Of a DNA stretch of 64,000 nt, positions 47,285 through 55,621 are shown piece after piece. The stretch comes from SIG440 sp045532055. Lineage in GTDB: Bacteria > Bacillota > Clostridia > Monoglobales > Monoglobaceae. Below the pieces are notes generated by a model that was given only the letters and a program-made list of their open reading frames with translations, was not told the DNA's origin and did not search any database. The DNA lies in contig JAZSFF010000007.1 of assembly GCA_045532055.1 (NCBI GenBank), forward strand, positions 1 through 64,000. The letters are read 5' to 3'. Positions within the stretch are counted from its first letter, which is position 1. The number at the start of each line of letters is the position of its first letter. The translations under genes were made by a program, and so were the position numbers.

Positions 47285-50227
47285 ATGTCAAAAAAATTTA
47301 TATCCTTGTGTCTGGCAATAACAATGCTTTTCACTTTGGGCATAAATGTTTTTGCCGCAGGCAATGGCCCAATCATTGCATCAGGTGAAACACCTGAAAT
47401 GTTGGGTGATACTGCAAATAGTTCTGATAAAGGCGTTACTATGGACGACAATCAGGGCGAAACTGTACAGCAAAATGGTGCGGCAACAAATCAAAATCAA
47501 CAAAACAACACACAACAAGGCGGTGTTCAACAAAATGCAGATGTCAACATGGGTGCAACACCAAGGGTGACAAGAACCGAGGACAACAGCGAAGCAATAG
47601 TTGAACAAAACAACACGAAAAACAACGCAATGATGAATGAACACTTAAGCGAAAGTGTTGCACTTTCAAGATACAGCAGCCGCAGAGTTGCACTTTCTCC
47701 CGATATAAGCGGAACAAAGTATGAAGAGGCGGCAGAGGTATTGGGTGCATTGGGTATCATGGTAGGTGATGCGGAAACAGGTAATTTCCGTCCTGAAGAC
47801 AACATTTTGCGTTCAGAGATGGCAAAGGTTTCGGTATACTCGGTAGGACTTGAAGACATAGCAAATGGTTCAAACACCCCTACCAGATTCCCTGACGTTG
47901 TTCCAAACCATTGGGCAAATGGTGCCATCAATGTTGCAGAACAACAGGGAATGGTTATTGGTGATGACGTAGGCACATTCCGTCCAGATGACCCTGTTCT
48001 TTTGCAGGAGGCAGTAACAATAATGGTAAGAGCTTTGGGTTATGAGCCTGTGGCAAGAGACCGTGGCGGATACCCTGCAGGATACCTTGCTGTTGCATCT
48101 GAAAACCAGCTTCTCAAAGGCATTTCTTCAGCCGGTGCAAACCCTGCAAAAAGAGGAGATGTTGCACAGCTTGTGTTCAACAGCCTTACAGTCAACCTTA
48201 TGGAACAGACAGGATTTGGCAGCAACACAGTCTATGAAGTAGTGGACAAAACTTTGCTCTATGACAGACTTAATGTAGAGAAAGCATACGGCCAGATTAC
48301 AGGAACTAGTGAAACAACACTTACAGGGGGCAGCACAACAGCAGAAGACAGGATTATGATAAATGACAAAACATTTATCGAGGGCAACACAATGGCAAGA
48401 GAATTGTTGGGCTATAACGTAGTATACTATGCAAGAATTGACGCAACAACAGACGAAAAAACATTGATTCTGGTAAGACCTCAAAGCAGCAAGAACAACG
48501 AACTTACAATAAATGCAACAGACATTGTATCAGTAACAGGTGATACAGATGCAAACAAAACAGTGACTTACTGGCGCAGCAATACAAATGATTCAACAGC
48601 AAAGACAGCCACTATTGTTGCAAAACCTGTTTTCATATACAACGGCAAATATATCGCAACACTTACCAACGAACAGCTCAAACCTGCAACAGGCAACCTG
48701 ATTCTTCTTGACACAGATGTTAACAATGTTTATGACATCGTGTTTGTAAACAACTTTACAAATCTTGTTGTTGAGACAGTTTCGTCAGCCACAGGCAGAG
48801 TAACAGACAAGTACAATAATGGTTCATTGCTCCTTGACCCAGAAAACACAGAAATAGATTTTGTTCTGTGGAGAGATGGTCAGAAGATTCAGCCAAGTGA
48901 TTTGGTTGAGTGGAATGTAATTTCCTATACAGTGAGCCAGGATAAGCAGCTTATAAAGGGTTATGTTTCAACAGAAAGCGTTCTTGGACGTGTAACACAG
49001 ACCACAAGTGAAGGCTTTAGAATCAACGATTCAGAGCAGATTTATAAAAAGGCAGCAAATTATCCAAATGAAATCAATTTGAGAGACGAAGGCAGATTCT
49101 ATCTTGATATTGAAGGCAACGTGGCAGCAGTTGATACAACAGCGTCAACTACAGGCACAGCTATTCGCGGAACTTACGGTTATATGGTAGGTGCTGCAAT
49201 AACAGGAACAATCGACAAAACACTTCAGTTCAAGATATTCACATCAGCAGGGGATACAACAGTATTTGATGCGGCAACAAAAATCCGTGTAAATGACACC
49301 TACGGCCTTAATGCAGAGTCGGCACTTGCAAGTCTTGGAAAAGACGGTGTGGTAACACCTCAGCTTGTAACTTATGAAACAAATGCACAGGGACTTTTGA
49401 CTGGCATTGATTTGGCGGTTGACAAAACTGCAACAGGTGCAGTGAACAAGGGTGTATTCACAAAAAATATAGCGGCTGCTGACCAGGTATACAAGAGTGC
49501 ATCAGGTATGCTTGGAAACGTAAAAGTGACAGAGAACACTATTGTGTTTGACATTCCTACTGAGGCAGGCACAGACACAACAAGATATGCTGTAAGAACA
49601 AACAAAATGTTCTCCAACAACACACCTTATGATATTATAGTTTATGACCTTCAGGAGGACTTCTCTGCAAGAGCAATAATCGTAACAAGTACAACAGGTG
49701 TTACAGAGGCAAAATCACCTATAGTTCTGGTTGATGAAATTGCATCTGCACAGAATGAAGATTATGATGCAGTAGATGTGGTTTATGGTATTGAAAACGG
49801 TCAGAGAGTACAGCTTATGTCAGCGGACAAGAATGTATTCGTGAAGGGCGACGGAAAAGCTCTGGAACAGGGTGATATATTCCAGTACAGCACAAATGCA
49901 AAGGGTGACGTTGACCAGATTACACTGCTCTTTGATACAGATGCCATGACAACAGAGTTCACCAAGGATATAGGAACTGACCTGACAACTGTTTACGGCA
50001 AAGTTACAAAGAAATTTGCAGATTCTGTAAACGTAAGTGTAAACGGTACAGTAAGAAACTATTCTACAGCAGGTGCTCTGGTTTATGAATATAATTCACA
50101 GAGAAAGACAGGCAACGTTGCTGTTGTAACTTCAGGAGATATTGAAGTATTTGAAGAAGGCAACGAAGTAAGACTGTTTATAAAGATTTATGAAGATGAG
50201 GTTTCTGAAATGGTTATCGTAAGATAA
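47285..50227 (+). CDS. Large secreted S-layer-homology protein
   Basis: 980 residues. Signal peptide (MSKKFISLCLAITMLFTLG, cleavage near FAA), a Gln/Asn-rich linker at about residues 55-90 (NQNQQNNTQQGG), then SLH segments between about 140 and 300 (GDAETGNFRPEDNILRSEMA; GDDVGTFRPDDPVLLQEAV). The long C-terminal part is Thr/Val-rich and beta-predicted, with recurring TGRVTDK/YGKVTKK-like units. RBS GAGGAGGAA before ATG 47285. A wall-anchored surface protein; no catalytic domain recognised. Confidence 0.85.
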   Translation: MSKKFISLCLAITMLFTLGINVFAAGNGPIIASGETPEMLGDTANSSDKGVTMDDNQGETVQQNGAATNQNQQNNTQQGGVQQNADVNMGATPRVTRTEDNSEAIVEQNNTKNNAMMNEHLSESVALSRYSSRRVALSPDISGTKYEEAAEVLGALGIMVGDAETGNFRPEDNILRSEMAKVSVYSVGLEDIANGSNTPTRFPDVVPNHWANGAINVAEQQGMVIGDDVGTFRPDDPVLLQEAVTIMVRALGYEPVARDRGGYPAGYLAVASENQLLKGISSAGANPAKRGDVAQLVFNSLTVNLMEQTGFGSNTVYEVVDKTLLYDRLNVEKAYGQITGTSETTLTGGSTTAEDRIMINDKTFIEGNTMARELLGYNVVYYARIDATTDEKTLILVRPQSSKNNELTINATDIVSVTGDTDANKTVTYWRSNTNDSTAKTATIVAKPVFIYNGKYIATLTNEQLKPATGNLILLDTDVNNVYDIVFVNNFTNLVVETVSSATGRVTDKYNNGSLLLDPENTEIDFVLWRDGQKIQPSDLVEWNVISYTVSQDKQLIKGYVSTESVLGRVTQTTSEGFRINDSEQIYKKAANYPNEINLRDEGRFYLDIEGNVAAVDTTASTTGTAIRGTYGYMVGAAITGTIDKTLQFKIFTSAGDTTVFDAATKIRVNDTYGLNAESALASLGKDGVVTPQLVTYETNAQGLLTGIDLAVDKTATGAVNKGVFTKNIAAADQVYKSASGMLGNVKVTENTIVFDIPTEAGTDTTRYAVRTNKMFSNNTPYDIIVYDLQEDFSARAIIVTSTTGVTEAKSPIVLVDEIASAQNEDYDAVDVVYGIENGQRVQLMSADKNVFVKGDGKALEQGDIFQYSTNAKGDVDQITLLFDTDAMTTEFTKDIGTDLTTVYGKVTKKFADSVNVSVNGTVRNYSTAGALVYEYNSQRKTGNVAVVTSGDIEVFEEGNEVRLFIKIYEDEVSEMVIVR

Positions 50228-50245
50228 GTTTTTTGGAAAATTGAA

Positions 50246-50275
50246 AAACTCCGCCGTAATCACGGCGGAGTTTAT
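50246..50275 (+). terminator. Terminator after the 980-residue SLH gene
   Basis: AACTCCGCCGT / ACGGCGGAGTT, an 11-bp stem with an AATC loop. Confidence 0.9.
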
Positions 50276-50292
50276 ACTTAAAAAAGAAAAAA

Positions 50293-50319
50293 GTCGGAAC
50301 AAGCGTAACTTGTTCCGAC
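50293..50319 (-). terminator. Terminator after tRNA-Gly
   Basis: GTCGGAACAAG / CTTGTTCCGAC, 11 bp, with a T-rich tail on the minus strand directly after the tRNA. Confidence 0.93.
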
Positions 50320-50320
50320 A

Positions 50321-50395
50321 TGGAGCGGAAGACGAGATTCGAACTCGCGACGTTCACCTTGGCAAGGTGACGCTCTACCACTGAGCCACTCCCGC
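50321..50395 (-). tRNA. tRNA-Gly, anticodon GCC
   Basis: Cloverleaf on the minus strand: acceptor GCGGGAG pairs with CTTCCGC, D-loop with GTGGTAGAGC, anticodon GCC in the loop TTGCCAA, T-arm GTTCGAATC. CCA is encoded (50321-50323). Single gene with its own promoter and terminator. Confidence 0.97.
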
Positions 50396-50427
50396 AAATA
50401 TATCATGGCATCTTGACCACAAGTGAT

Positions 50428-50456
50428 ATTCTAGCATATCAGAGGCGGTTTGTCAA
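50428..50456 (-). promoter_or_regulatory. Promoter of tRNA-Gly
   Basis: On the minus strand TTGACA (50456-50451), 17 bases and TAGAAT (50433-50428), 32 bases before the tRNA. Confidence 0.88.
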
Positions 50457-50477
50457 TACCTGATAATAAAAAATTTT

Positions 50478-51773
50478 TTAAAGATTTGCCGTCAAAACCT
50501 CATCAAAATCCTTGTATAAATAAAGGGAGCCGCAAAGAATAATGGGTTTGTTCAAGGAAAGAGCTTCCTTATAGGCGTCACTAAGCTCTTTATATGCTGT
50601 TGCATTGATACCAAGGTCTGAGGCGGTTTTGTAGATGAGGCCGATTTCGGCAACCCTTGGGTTGTCCTTTACCTTTACGGCAAAGATTTGGGAATTGGCA
50701 AGCAGACCTGAATTTTGTAAAATTTCAAGTTCGCCTTTAATATCCTTGTCACCCATAAATGCCATTATAAAGGTGCCGCCATCCCATTTGGGGAAGTAAT
50801 GGTTGAGACTTTTTGACAGGGCAAGCATGCCGTTTTTGTTGTGTGCACCGTCGTATATTACAACGGGATTTTTTTGAATTATTTCAAATCTTCCCGGGTT
50901 TTTTGCCTTTGATATTCCACTTTTTATGTGCTTTGTATTTATACCGAGTGCCAAGGCGGTTTCAATTGCTAAAGCTGCGTTGTCAGGCTGATAAACACCG
51001 GAAATGCCACACTTTATGTCACACAAAGCTGTACCGTCTGATGAAGTGTAATCAAAAATTTCGCAAAAGTCCTCAAAGGTTTTGAGAATGGGAGTATTTG
51101 TAAAAATTAAGTTATGATTTTTTTCGGAACAGGTTTGGGTTAAAACTTCAGATGCTTTGGGGTTTTGTCTGGCGGATACAGTAATTCCCTGCTTATTGTT
51201 TTGTGGTTTTTTGATTATTCCTGCCTTTTCGGCGGCAATTTTCTCGATAGTGTTGCCCAGATATTCCACGTGGTCAATGTCAATGGTTGTAATAACTGTA
51301 GCAGCGGGGCAGGGAATGATGTTTGTGGCGTCACGTGTCCCACCAAGACCTGTTTCAAGAACAACCATATCACAGTTTTGTTCCTTGAAATAACAAAATG
51401 CGGCGGCTGTCCATATTTCAAACTGGGTTGGGAGTTCACCAAGCTCCGCTTTCACATTGTTTGCTGCGATTTCCACTGTTTTTAAGATGCGGGTTATGTC
51501 CTCTTCGGAAATCATTTCTCCGTCAACAGAAATTCGTTCCCGTACTGTTACAAGATTGGGGGATGTGTATTTCCCTGTTTTATATCCCGCATCTGTGAAT
51601 ATATTTTGCAAAAAACTGCAAACAGAACCTTTTCCGTTGGTTCCTGCAATGTGTATAAATTTCAGTTGGTTTTGGGGGTTTCCAAGGTGATTCATCAGAC
51701 AACCAATGCCCTCAAGCTGCAGACGGGCAACAGCTTGAAAACTGTTTGCAAATTTTTTAAAATCATTACTCAT
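50478..51773 (-). CDS. folC: Folylpolyglutamate / dihydrofolate synthase
   Basis: Adds glutamates to folates, retaining them in the cell. 431 residues. P-loop HIAGTNGKGSVCSFLQN, the Mur ligase-like TTIDIDHVEYLGNTIEKIA and VIYDGAHNKNGM. Starts at ATG 51773, 26 bases after folT in the same transcript, and together they make up a folate-uptake and trapping unit under a tetrahydrofolate riboswitch. Confidence 0.94.
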   Translation of the reverse strand: MSNDFKKFANSFQAVARLQLEGIGCLMNHLGNPQNQLKFIHIAGTNGKGSVCSFLQNIFTDAGYKTGKYTSPNLVTVRERISVDGEMISEEDITRILKTVEIAANNVKAELGELPTQFEIWTAAAFCYFKEQNCDMVVLETGLGGTRDATNIIPCPAATVITTIDIDHVEYLGNTIEKIAAEKAGIIKKPQNNKQGITVSARQNPKASEVLTQTCSEKNHNLIFTNTPILKTFEDFCEIFDYTSSDGTALCDIKCGISGVYQPDNAALAIETALALGINTKHIKSGISKAKNPGRFEIIQKNPVVIYDGAHNKNGMLALSKSLNHYFPKWDGGTFIMAFMGDKDIKGELEILQNSGLLANSQIFAVKVKDNPRVAEIGLIYKTASDLGINATAYKELSDAYKEALSLNKPIILCGSLYLYKDFDEVLTANL

Positions 51774-51799
51774 TGATGGTGTTCTCCAGTACTGTTGAA

Positions 51800-52333
51800 T
51801 TATTTAAAACGTCTCAATTTTTCAATATATCCACGGCAGGTCAGCAAAACTGCTGCCTGAAGAATTGGCTTTATGACACCCGCCGCAATTCTTGTGTAAA
51901 AGGCAACCGCAAAGGATGGATACCAGCCAAGCCACAGGGAAAACAGAGCGGTGGTAAGGAACATATCTATCAAAAACTGTATCCCAACGCACAGAATTGT
52001 GCGAACTATATATGACTTTTTTGAAAGGTTTGGTTTAAAAAAGAAAAGACCGTACACAAATCCCGACAAAAATTCAATAAGGGTTATTTGAGGAATAATT
52101 GGTCCCGAGGGTGCAAGAAGACAGTTGAGCAAGTCTCCTGTTGCCGCAGTAAGCCCTGAAAAAATTGGCCCGTACATGGCGCCTGTTACAAACACGGATA
52201 TAAATTTGAGGGGAATTTTCACTACTGTACCAACCCTGAATGTGCAAAAAATTGATAGTAGAGCAGTGATTGCAACAAGCAATCCCAACATGCACATATC
52301 CTTGACTGATAGATGCGGAAAAAATTTTTTCAC
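51800..52333 (-). CDS. folT: Folate ECF transporter substrate-binding subunit
   Basis: 177 residues, about six membrane segments, S component of an energy-coupling-factor importer (works with EcfA-EcfA'-EcfT encoded elsewhere). The specificity is inferred from the tetrahydrofolate riboswitch upstream and folC downstream. Start is GTG at 52333, directly after a T6 run; its ribosome binding site AAAGGGTGA is inside the hairpin described below. Confidence 0.87.
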   Translation of the reverse strand: MKKFFPHLSVKDMCMLGLLVAITALLSIFCTFRVGTVVKIPLKFISVFVTGAMYGPIFSGLTAATGDLLNCLLAPSGPIIPQITLIEFLSGFVYGLFFFKPNLSKKSYIVRTILCVGIQFLIDMFLTTALFSLWLGWYPSFAVAFYTRIAAGVIKPILQAAVLLTCRGYIEKLRRFK

Positions 52334-52374
52334 AAAAAATCACCCTTTCTGTAGAATAGCCACAAAAAGGGTAA
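52334..52374 (-). terminator. Riboswitch expression platform hairpin
   Basis: In the transcript TTACCCTTT (52374-52366) pairs with AAAGGGTGA (52348-52340), 9 bp with one G-U, followed by T6 and then the GTG start. The 3' arm is the folT ribosome binding site, so the hairpin could stop transcription, block translation, or both. Confidence 0.8.
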
Positions 52375-52385
52375 TTTAAAGTTTA

Positions 52386-52489
52386 CGGATTTTGCAGCAA
52401 CGGAATGCGGAAACAACACCGCAAGCAAAAATGCTTTTCGTAAAGGCGGCAACTTCCCGTCCGCCCTTCACTTAACGCGCTGAATCCTA
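52386..52489 (-). promoter_or_regulatory. Tetrahydrofolate riboswitch (THF-I)
   Basis: The minus strand carries CGCGTTAAGTG, then GGGAAGTTGCCGCC, ACGAAAAGC and TTTCCGCATTCCG in the order expected of the THF aptamer. P1 is GGATT/AATCC (52487-52483 with 52391-52387), P3 is GGCGG/CCGCC. It lies immediately before folT-folC, a known THF riboswitch context in Clostridia. Binding should turn folT off when reduced folate is plentiful. Confidence 0.88.
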
Positions 52490-52515
52490 CTTTGCTAATA
52501 AACTGATTTAAGCAA

Positions 52516-52980
52516 TTATCTGAGCTGGTTTCTGTTGTCTTTGACGATATTGATGCACTGTTCAAGGTCACGAATTGTCTTAAGAACAACAGTTTCAACA
52601 TTTTCAAGCAGATAATCTGCATACTGATAAGAAGAATTTTTTGCTGCCTGTGCTTCTGCGTTTGCAGTATCTGTGATTTCAGCAGCAGCAGCCATTGCCT
52701 TCTTTGTTATTTCGTTTTCATTAATCATGGCAATAAGCTTGTCGTTTGCCACTTTGATGATTTCGTCTGCTTCCTTGTTGGCGTCGTTTATGATATTCTG
52801 GCGTTCAGCCTTTATCCATTTTGCCTGTTCAAGGTCTGTGGGCAGCTTGAGACGGATTTCCTGAATGATTTCAAGAAGCTCTTCCTTGTCAAGCATGCAA
52901 CGACCGGTAAAGGGCACTGCAACACCTTTGTCAATAATATCCTCTAATTCTGTTAATAATTCCAAAGCGTCCATATCCAT
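52516..52980 (-). CDS. Coiled-coil protein of unknown function
   Basis: 154 residues, almost all helical and charged: a short N-terminal region (MDALELLTELEDIIDKG) followed by a long coiled coil with ERQNIINDANKEADEIIKVA and TKKAMAAAAEITDTANAEAQ, reminiscent of DivIVA or ATP synthase b stalks. No catalytic motif. Same strand as coaD, 29 bases downstream, and conserved beside coaD in some Clostridia, to my recollection. May be a cell-pole or membrane-proximal scaffold; that is conjecture. Confidence 0.6.
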   Translation of the reverse strand: MDMDALELLTELEDIIDKGVAVPFTGRCMLDKEELLEIIQEIRLKLPTDLEQAKWIKAERQNIINDANKEADEIIKVANDKLIAMINENEITKKAMAAAAEITDTANAEAQAAKNSSYQYADYLLENVETVVLKTIRDLEQCINIVKDNRNQLR

Positions 52981-53009
52981 AGCTGGAAACCTCCTTAATT
53001 TAATGCGGC

Positions 53010-53489
53010 TTAATATCCGAAACGGCGTTTTATTTGAGGAACAAGTTCCTTGGGAACAAGTGCATCAAGGTCACCGTTGTATTTTGCAACTTCTTTTACT
53101 ATACTGGAACTCAAGAACATAAATTCTGAGCTGCAGGGGATAAAAACAGTTTCTATCTTGTCATAAAGGGCACGGTTTGTAAGTGCCATCTGGAATTCAT
53201 ACTCAAAATCAGACACCGCACGCAATCCCTTGATTATGACAGAATAATTGTTTTCTTTCATAAATTCCGCAAGCAAACCCGAGAATGAAACAACTTCAAC
53301 ATTGGGTATGTGCCTGGTGGATTTTTTAAGCATTTCAACTCTTTCGTCAAGAGTGAAAATGGGATGCTTTTTTTCATTGATAAGAACTGCAACAACCACC
53401 TTTTCAAAAAGCTGTGATGCACGAGCGATAATGTCAAGGTGTCCATTGGTGCATGGGTCAAAACTTCCGGGATAAACTGCAACCTGCAT
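53010..53489 (-). CDS. coaD: Phosphopantetheine adenylyltransferase
   Basis: Penultimate step of coenzyme A synthesis. 159 residues from ATG at 53489 with GGGAGGA upstream; the longer frame to 53519 would overlap rsmD. AVYPGSFDPCTNGHLDIIAR holds the TxGH nucleotide-binding motif; the C-terminal FLSSSIVKEVAKYNGD is the second signature. 14 bases after the rsmD stop. Confidence 0.95.
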   Translation of the reverse strand: MQVAVYPGSFDPCTNGHLDIIARASQLFEKVVVAVLINEKKHPIFTLDERVEMLKKSTRHIPNVEVVSFSGLLAEFMKENNYSVIIKGLRAVSDFEYEFQMALTNRALYDKIETVFIPCSSEFMFLSSSIVKEVAKYNGDLDALVPKELVPQIKRRFGY

Positions 53490-53503
53490 ATTTTGTCCTC
53501 CCT

Positions 53504-54046
53504 CTAGTGTGCTGCACACAATACAAAGACAGTCGTCTTTCCGTATTTTGCGCGTTTGATAATGTCAAAAAAATCGTTTTCGGGTTCTTCGCCCATATAT
53601 TCACTTTCTGCAACGATAATTCCGTTTTCAGAAAGCAGATTATTGTCTGCAATTTTTGCTACAGCTTTGTTCAAAAGTCCGGTATTATACGGCGGGTCCA
53701 GAAAGATTATGTCAAACTTACAGCTTGTCCTGTCCAGATATGTAAGGGCATCGCTGCAAACTATCTCCGCACGGTCGGAAACCCTTGCCAAAGCTATGTT
53801 TTGTTTTGTTATGTCAAGGGCTGGCCTTTGATTTTCAACAAAAACCCCATGTGAGGATCCGCGGCTGAGAGCCTCAATCCCCAGTGCGCCACTGCCTGAA
53901 AACAAATCCAAAACCATGGTTGAGGGCAAGTAAGGGGCGATGATGTTGAAAACAGATTCCTTGACCCGGTCTGTGGTGGGGCGGGTGTCAAGACCCGGAG
54001 GTGCAATCAATTTCCGGCCCCTTGCTGAACCTGAAATAACACGCAC
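53504..54046 (-). CDS. rsmD: 16S rRNA (guanine-966-N2)-methyltransferase
   Basis: 180 residues. SAM-binding DLFSGSGALGIEALSRG and catalytic FLDPPYNTG (DPPY) are intact. The start is GTG at 54046 with GGGGTGAGA upstream (MRVISGSARGRKL). Usual rsmD-coaD pair. Confidence 0.92.
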   Translation of the reverse strand: MRVISGSARGRKLIAPPGLDTRPTTDRVKESVFNIIAPYLPSTMVLDLFSGSGALGIEALSRGSSHGVFVENQRPALDITKQNIALARVSDRAEIVCSDALTYLDRTSCKFDIIFLDPPYNTGLLNKAVAKIADNNLLSENGIIVAESEYMGEEPENDFFDIIKRAKYGKTTVFVLCAAH

Positions 54047-54080
54047 ACTCTCACCCCATTATTAAAAAGTATATACTTAT

Positions 54081-54108
54081 ATTGTACATAAATTGCGAGT
54101 TTTGTCAA
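54081..54108 (-). promoter_or_regulatory. Promoter of rsmD-coaD
   Basis: On the minus strand TTGACA (54108-54103), 16 bases and TACAAT (54086-54081). Confidence 0.8.
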
Positions 54109-54127
54109 GGTTTTTGAACAAAAAAAT

Positions 54128-54152
54128 AGCAAAAGACAGCATGTCCTTTGCT
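54128..54152 (-). terminator. Terminator of the 6S RNA gene
   Basis: AGCAAAGGAC / GTCTTTTGCT-type stem on the minus strand, perfect apart from one bulge, followed by ATTTTTTT. Confidence 0.88.
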
Positions 54153-54154
54153 TA

Positions 54155-54396
54155 AAAAATAAAAGCCCCACATATGCCGTATAAGGGTTAAGGTAAAAAC
54201 CTGCATGGCAGGTGGGATAAATCCCGGCTACATTACAAGTCCACTGGCCGCAAATAAATTTGTGGGAGGCATGTGCGCCGCATCCGGAGAGAAAATCCCT
54301 TTAAAAAAGTGTTGGTTTTACATTAAGCCACATCTACGAACATCGCAGGGATATATTTGTATATTATGCAAATCACCATCAAGTGGTGCCTTTGCA
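54155..54396 (-). ncRNA. ssrS: 6S RNA (transcript including its 5' leader)
   Basis: Regulatory RNA that mimics an open promoter and binds RNA polymerase. The mature part is about 54160-54352 (~190 nt). Closing stem: CCCTGCG and ATGTTCGTA (54350-54335) pair with TACGGCAT and ATGTGGGG (54181-54166). A central single-stranded bubble follows, then a long apical hairpin closed by GGGAT/ATCCC and containing CCCAC/GTGG. A 5' hairpin (GCAAA...TTTGC) may be processed off. Identified from the fold and from resemblance to clostridial 6S RNA; no search was run. Confidence 0.8.
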
Positions 54397-54402
54397 AAAC
54401 AT

Positions 54403-54431
54403 ATATTATCACACTCAGCCCACAATTTCAA
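54403..54431 (-). promoter_or_regulatory. Promoter of the 6S RNA gene
   Basis: On the minus strand TTGAAA (54431-54426), 17 bases and TAATAT (54408-54403). Confidence 0.78.
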
Positions 54432-54482
54432 TAGGAAATTTATGTTTTTTGTGTAAATTTCAGCTTTGGAAAAAAATTAGTC

Positions 54483-54511
54483 TTTTCAAAACAGACAAAA
54501 TTATGTATAAT
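54483..54511 (+). promoter_or_regulatory. Candidate promoter of mecA
   Basis: TTTTCA (54483-54488), 17 bases and TATAAT (54506-54511). The -35 is weak. Confidence 0.5.
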
Positions 54512-54586
54512 TAGACAAAGCACGATTTTTCAATTTGAATTGTATAGATTTTTCAAGCATAAGATTTAGGTACGGGGGTGGAACCG

Positions 54587-55207
54587 ATGCGGATTGAACG
54601 GGTAAATGAGAATATGATAAAGATACTGGTTGATGCCAGTGATATACGAACATGGAATGTTGATATCAAAAACTTTACAGACAATACTCCTGAGGCACAG
54701 GAACTTTTTCGTTTTGCACTTAAAAGAGCGGAACGAGATGTGGATTTTTGTGTAGGAGAAGCACAGCTTCTGGTGGAAGCACGGCCGGCAAATGACAATG
54801 GATTTGTTATGATAATCAGCAAGTTGGAGTCCGAAACGGATATAGCAACGGCACTCCTCAGAGCAGGCAAAAGGGTAAAGTCTGCAGAATTCAAGATAAA
54901 GCGTCGCAGCAGGGCGATATCTTTGCTGAGAATTTTTAAATTTGAAGATTTTGAAAGTCTTTGCGGCGGTGTCCGTGAAGTTTATGAAACCTATATCGGT
55001 GAAAGCAGGCTGATAAAGTATCAAGGTTCTTTCTATCTGGAGCTGATGCCAAGAGACTCATTTGGGTTGTTTGAACTGGAAAACATCATGTCGGAATTTG
55101 CCGAAAAAGTGAGAAATCCTGTGGCTGTTCAAGGCGTTCTTAATGAGCATGGACTTGTGATGATGAAAGATAATGCGGTATCGGTGATAGCAGACAACTT
55201 TGCATAA
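54587..55207 (+). CDS. mecA: MecA-like adaptor protein
   Basis: 206 residues from ATG 54587 after GGGGGTGG (a GTG at 54578 is part of that site). Resembles MecA, which delivers ComK and other substrates to ClpCP and assembles ClpC: N-terminal IKILVDASDIRTWNVDIKNF and C-terminal FLELMPRD-like YLELMPRDSFGLFELENIM. Isolated gene with terminator; whether competence is controlled in this organism is unknown. Confidence 0.8.
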   Translation: MRIERVNENMIKILVDASDIRTWNVDIKNFTDNTPEAQELFRFALKRAERDVDFCVGEAQLLVEARPANDNGFVMIISKLESETDIATALLRAGKRVKSAEFKIKRRSRAISLLRIFKFEDFESLCGGVREVYETYIGESRLIKYQGSFYLELMPRDSFGLFELENIMSEFAEKVRNPVAVQGVLNEHGLVMMKDNAVSVIADNFA

Positions 55208-55227
55208 TAATAGAAATCAGATGTTTG

Positions 55228-55265
55228 ATATGCGGAAAACTGGTGTTTTCCGCATATTTTTTTGT
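55228..55265 (+). terminator. Terminator after mecA
   Basis: ATATGCGGAAAAC / GTTTTCCGCATAT, a 13-bp perfect stem with a TGGT loop and a T7 tail. Confidence 0.95.
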
Positions 55266-55328
55266 TTTGATAATATATAAGTTATAAGAGGTAAAATGCT
55301 ATCTTAAAATCAGGGAGGATGTGTAGTT

Positions 55329-55610
55329 ATGGAGGAAAGACGCAAAGAAGAAATGTCCCATAAACTTGTTATGACAGGTCGTGAAAAAATTGTTGTTTCA
55401 GGGGTTGAAGATGTTGACAGCTTTGATGATGACAAGGTGATTGCATATACCACAGAGGGCGTTATGACGGTAAAAGGTGCACAGTTCAGGATAAACCGTC
55501 TCAATGTCGAGGACGGCGAACTGGAGATTGAGGGCGAGATTGACAGTATTGAATATGCTGACGGACACAGAAGTGACAAGGGTGGTTTTTTGGGAAAAAT
55601 ATTCAGATAG
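55329..55610 (+). CDS. yabP: Sporulation protein YabP
   Basis: 93 residues, with HKLVMTGREKIVVSGVEDVD and FDDDKVIAYTTEGVMTVKG, the YabP/YqfC fold. Spore-coat associated, made under sigma E in Bacillus. RBS CAGGGAGG before ATG 55329. Directly followed by yabQ after 11 bases, the same order as in Bacillus. The upstream sequence is A/T-rich and may hold a sporulation promoter I could not identify. Confidence 0.9.
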   Translation: MEERRKEEMSHKLVMTGREKIVVSGVEDVDSFDDDKVIAYTTEGVMTVKGAQFRINRLNVEDGELEIEGEIDSIEYADGHRSDKGGFLGKIFR

Positions 55611-55621
55611 GGTGACGGAGA

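Noticed and set aside
54160..54352. Cobalamin-type riboswitch on the plus strand
   Set aside because: Fragments such as GATAAATCCCGG and CCACTGG resemble the B12 element, but the order is wrong and no cobalamin gene follows; the minus strand folds as 6S RNA.
54366..54395. Plus-strand terminator for mecA-side or rsmD-side transcription
   Set aside because: The hairpin is perfect but followed by AAAAC on the plus strand; it is better explained as the 5' hairpin of the 6S transcript.
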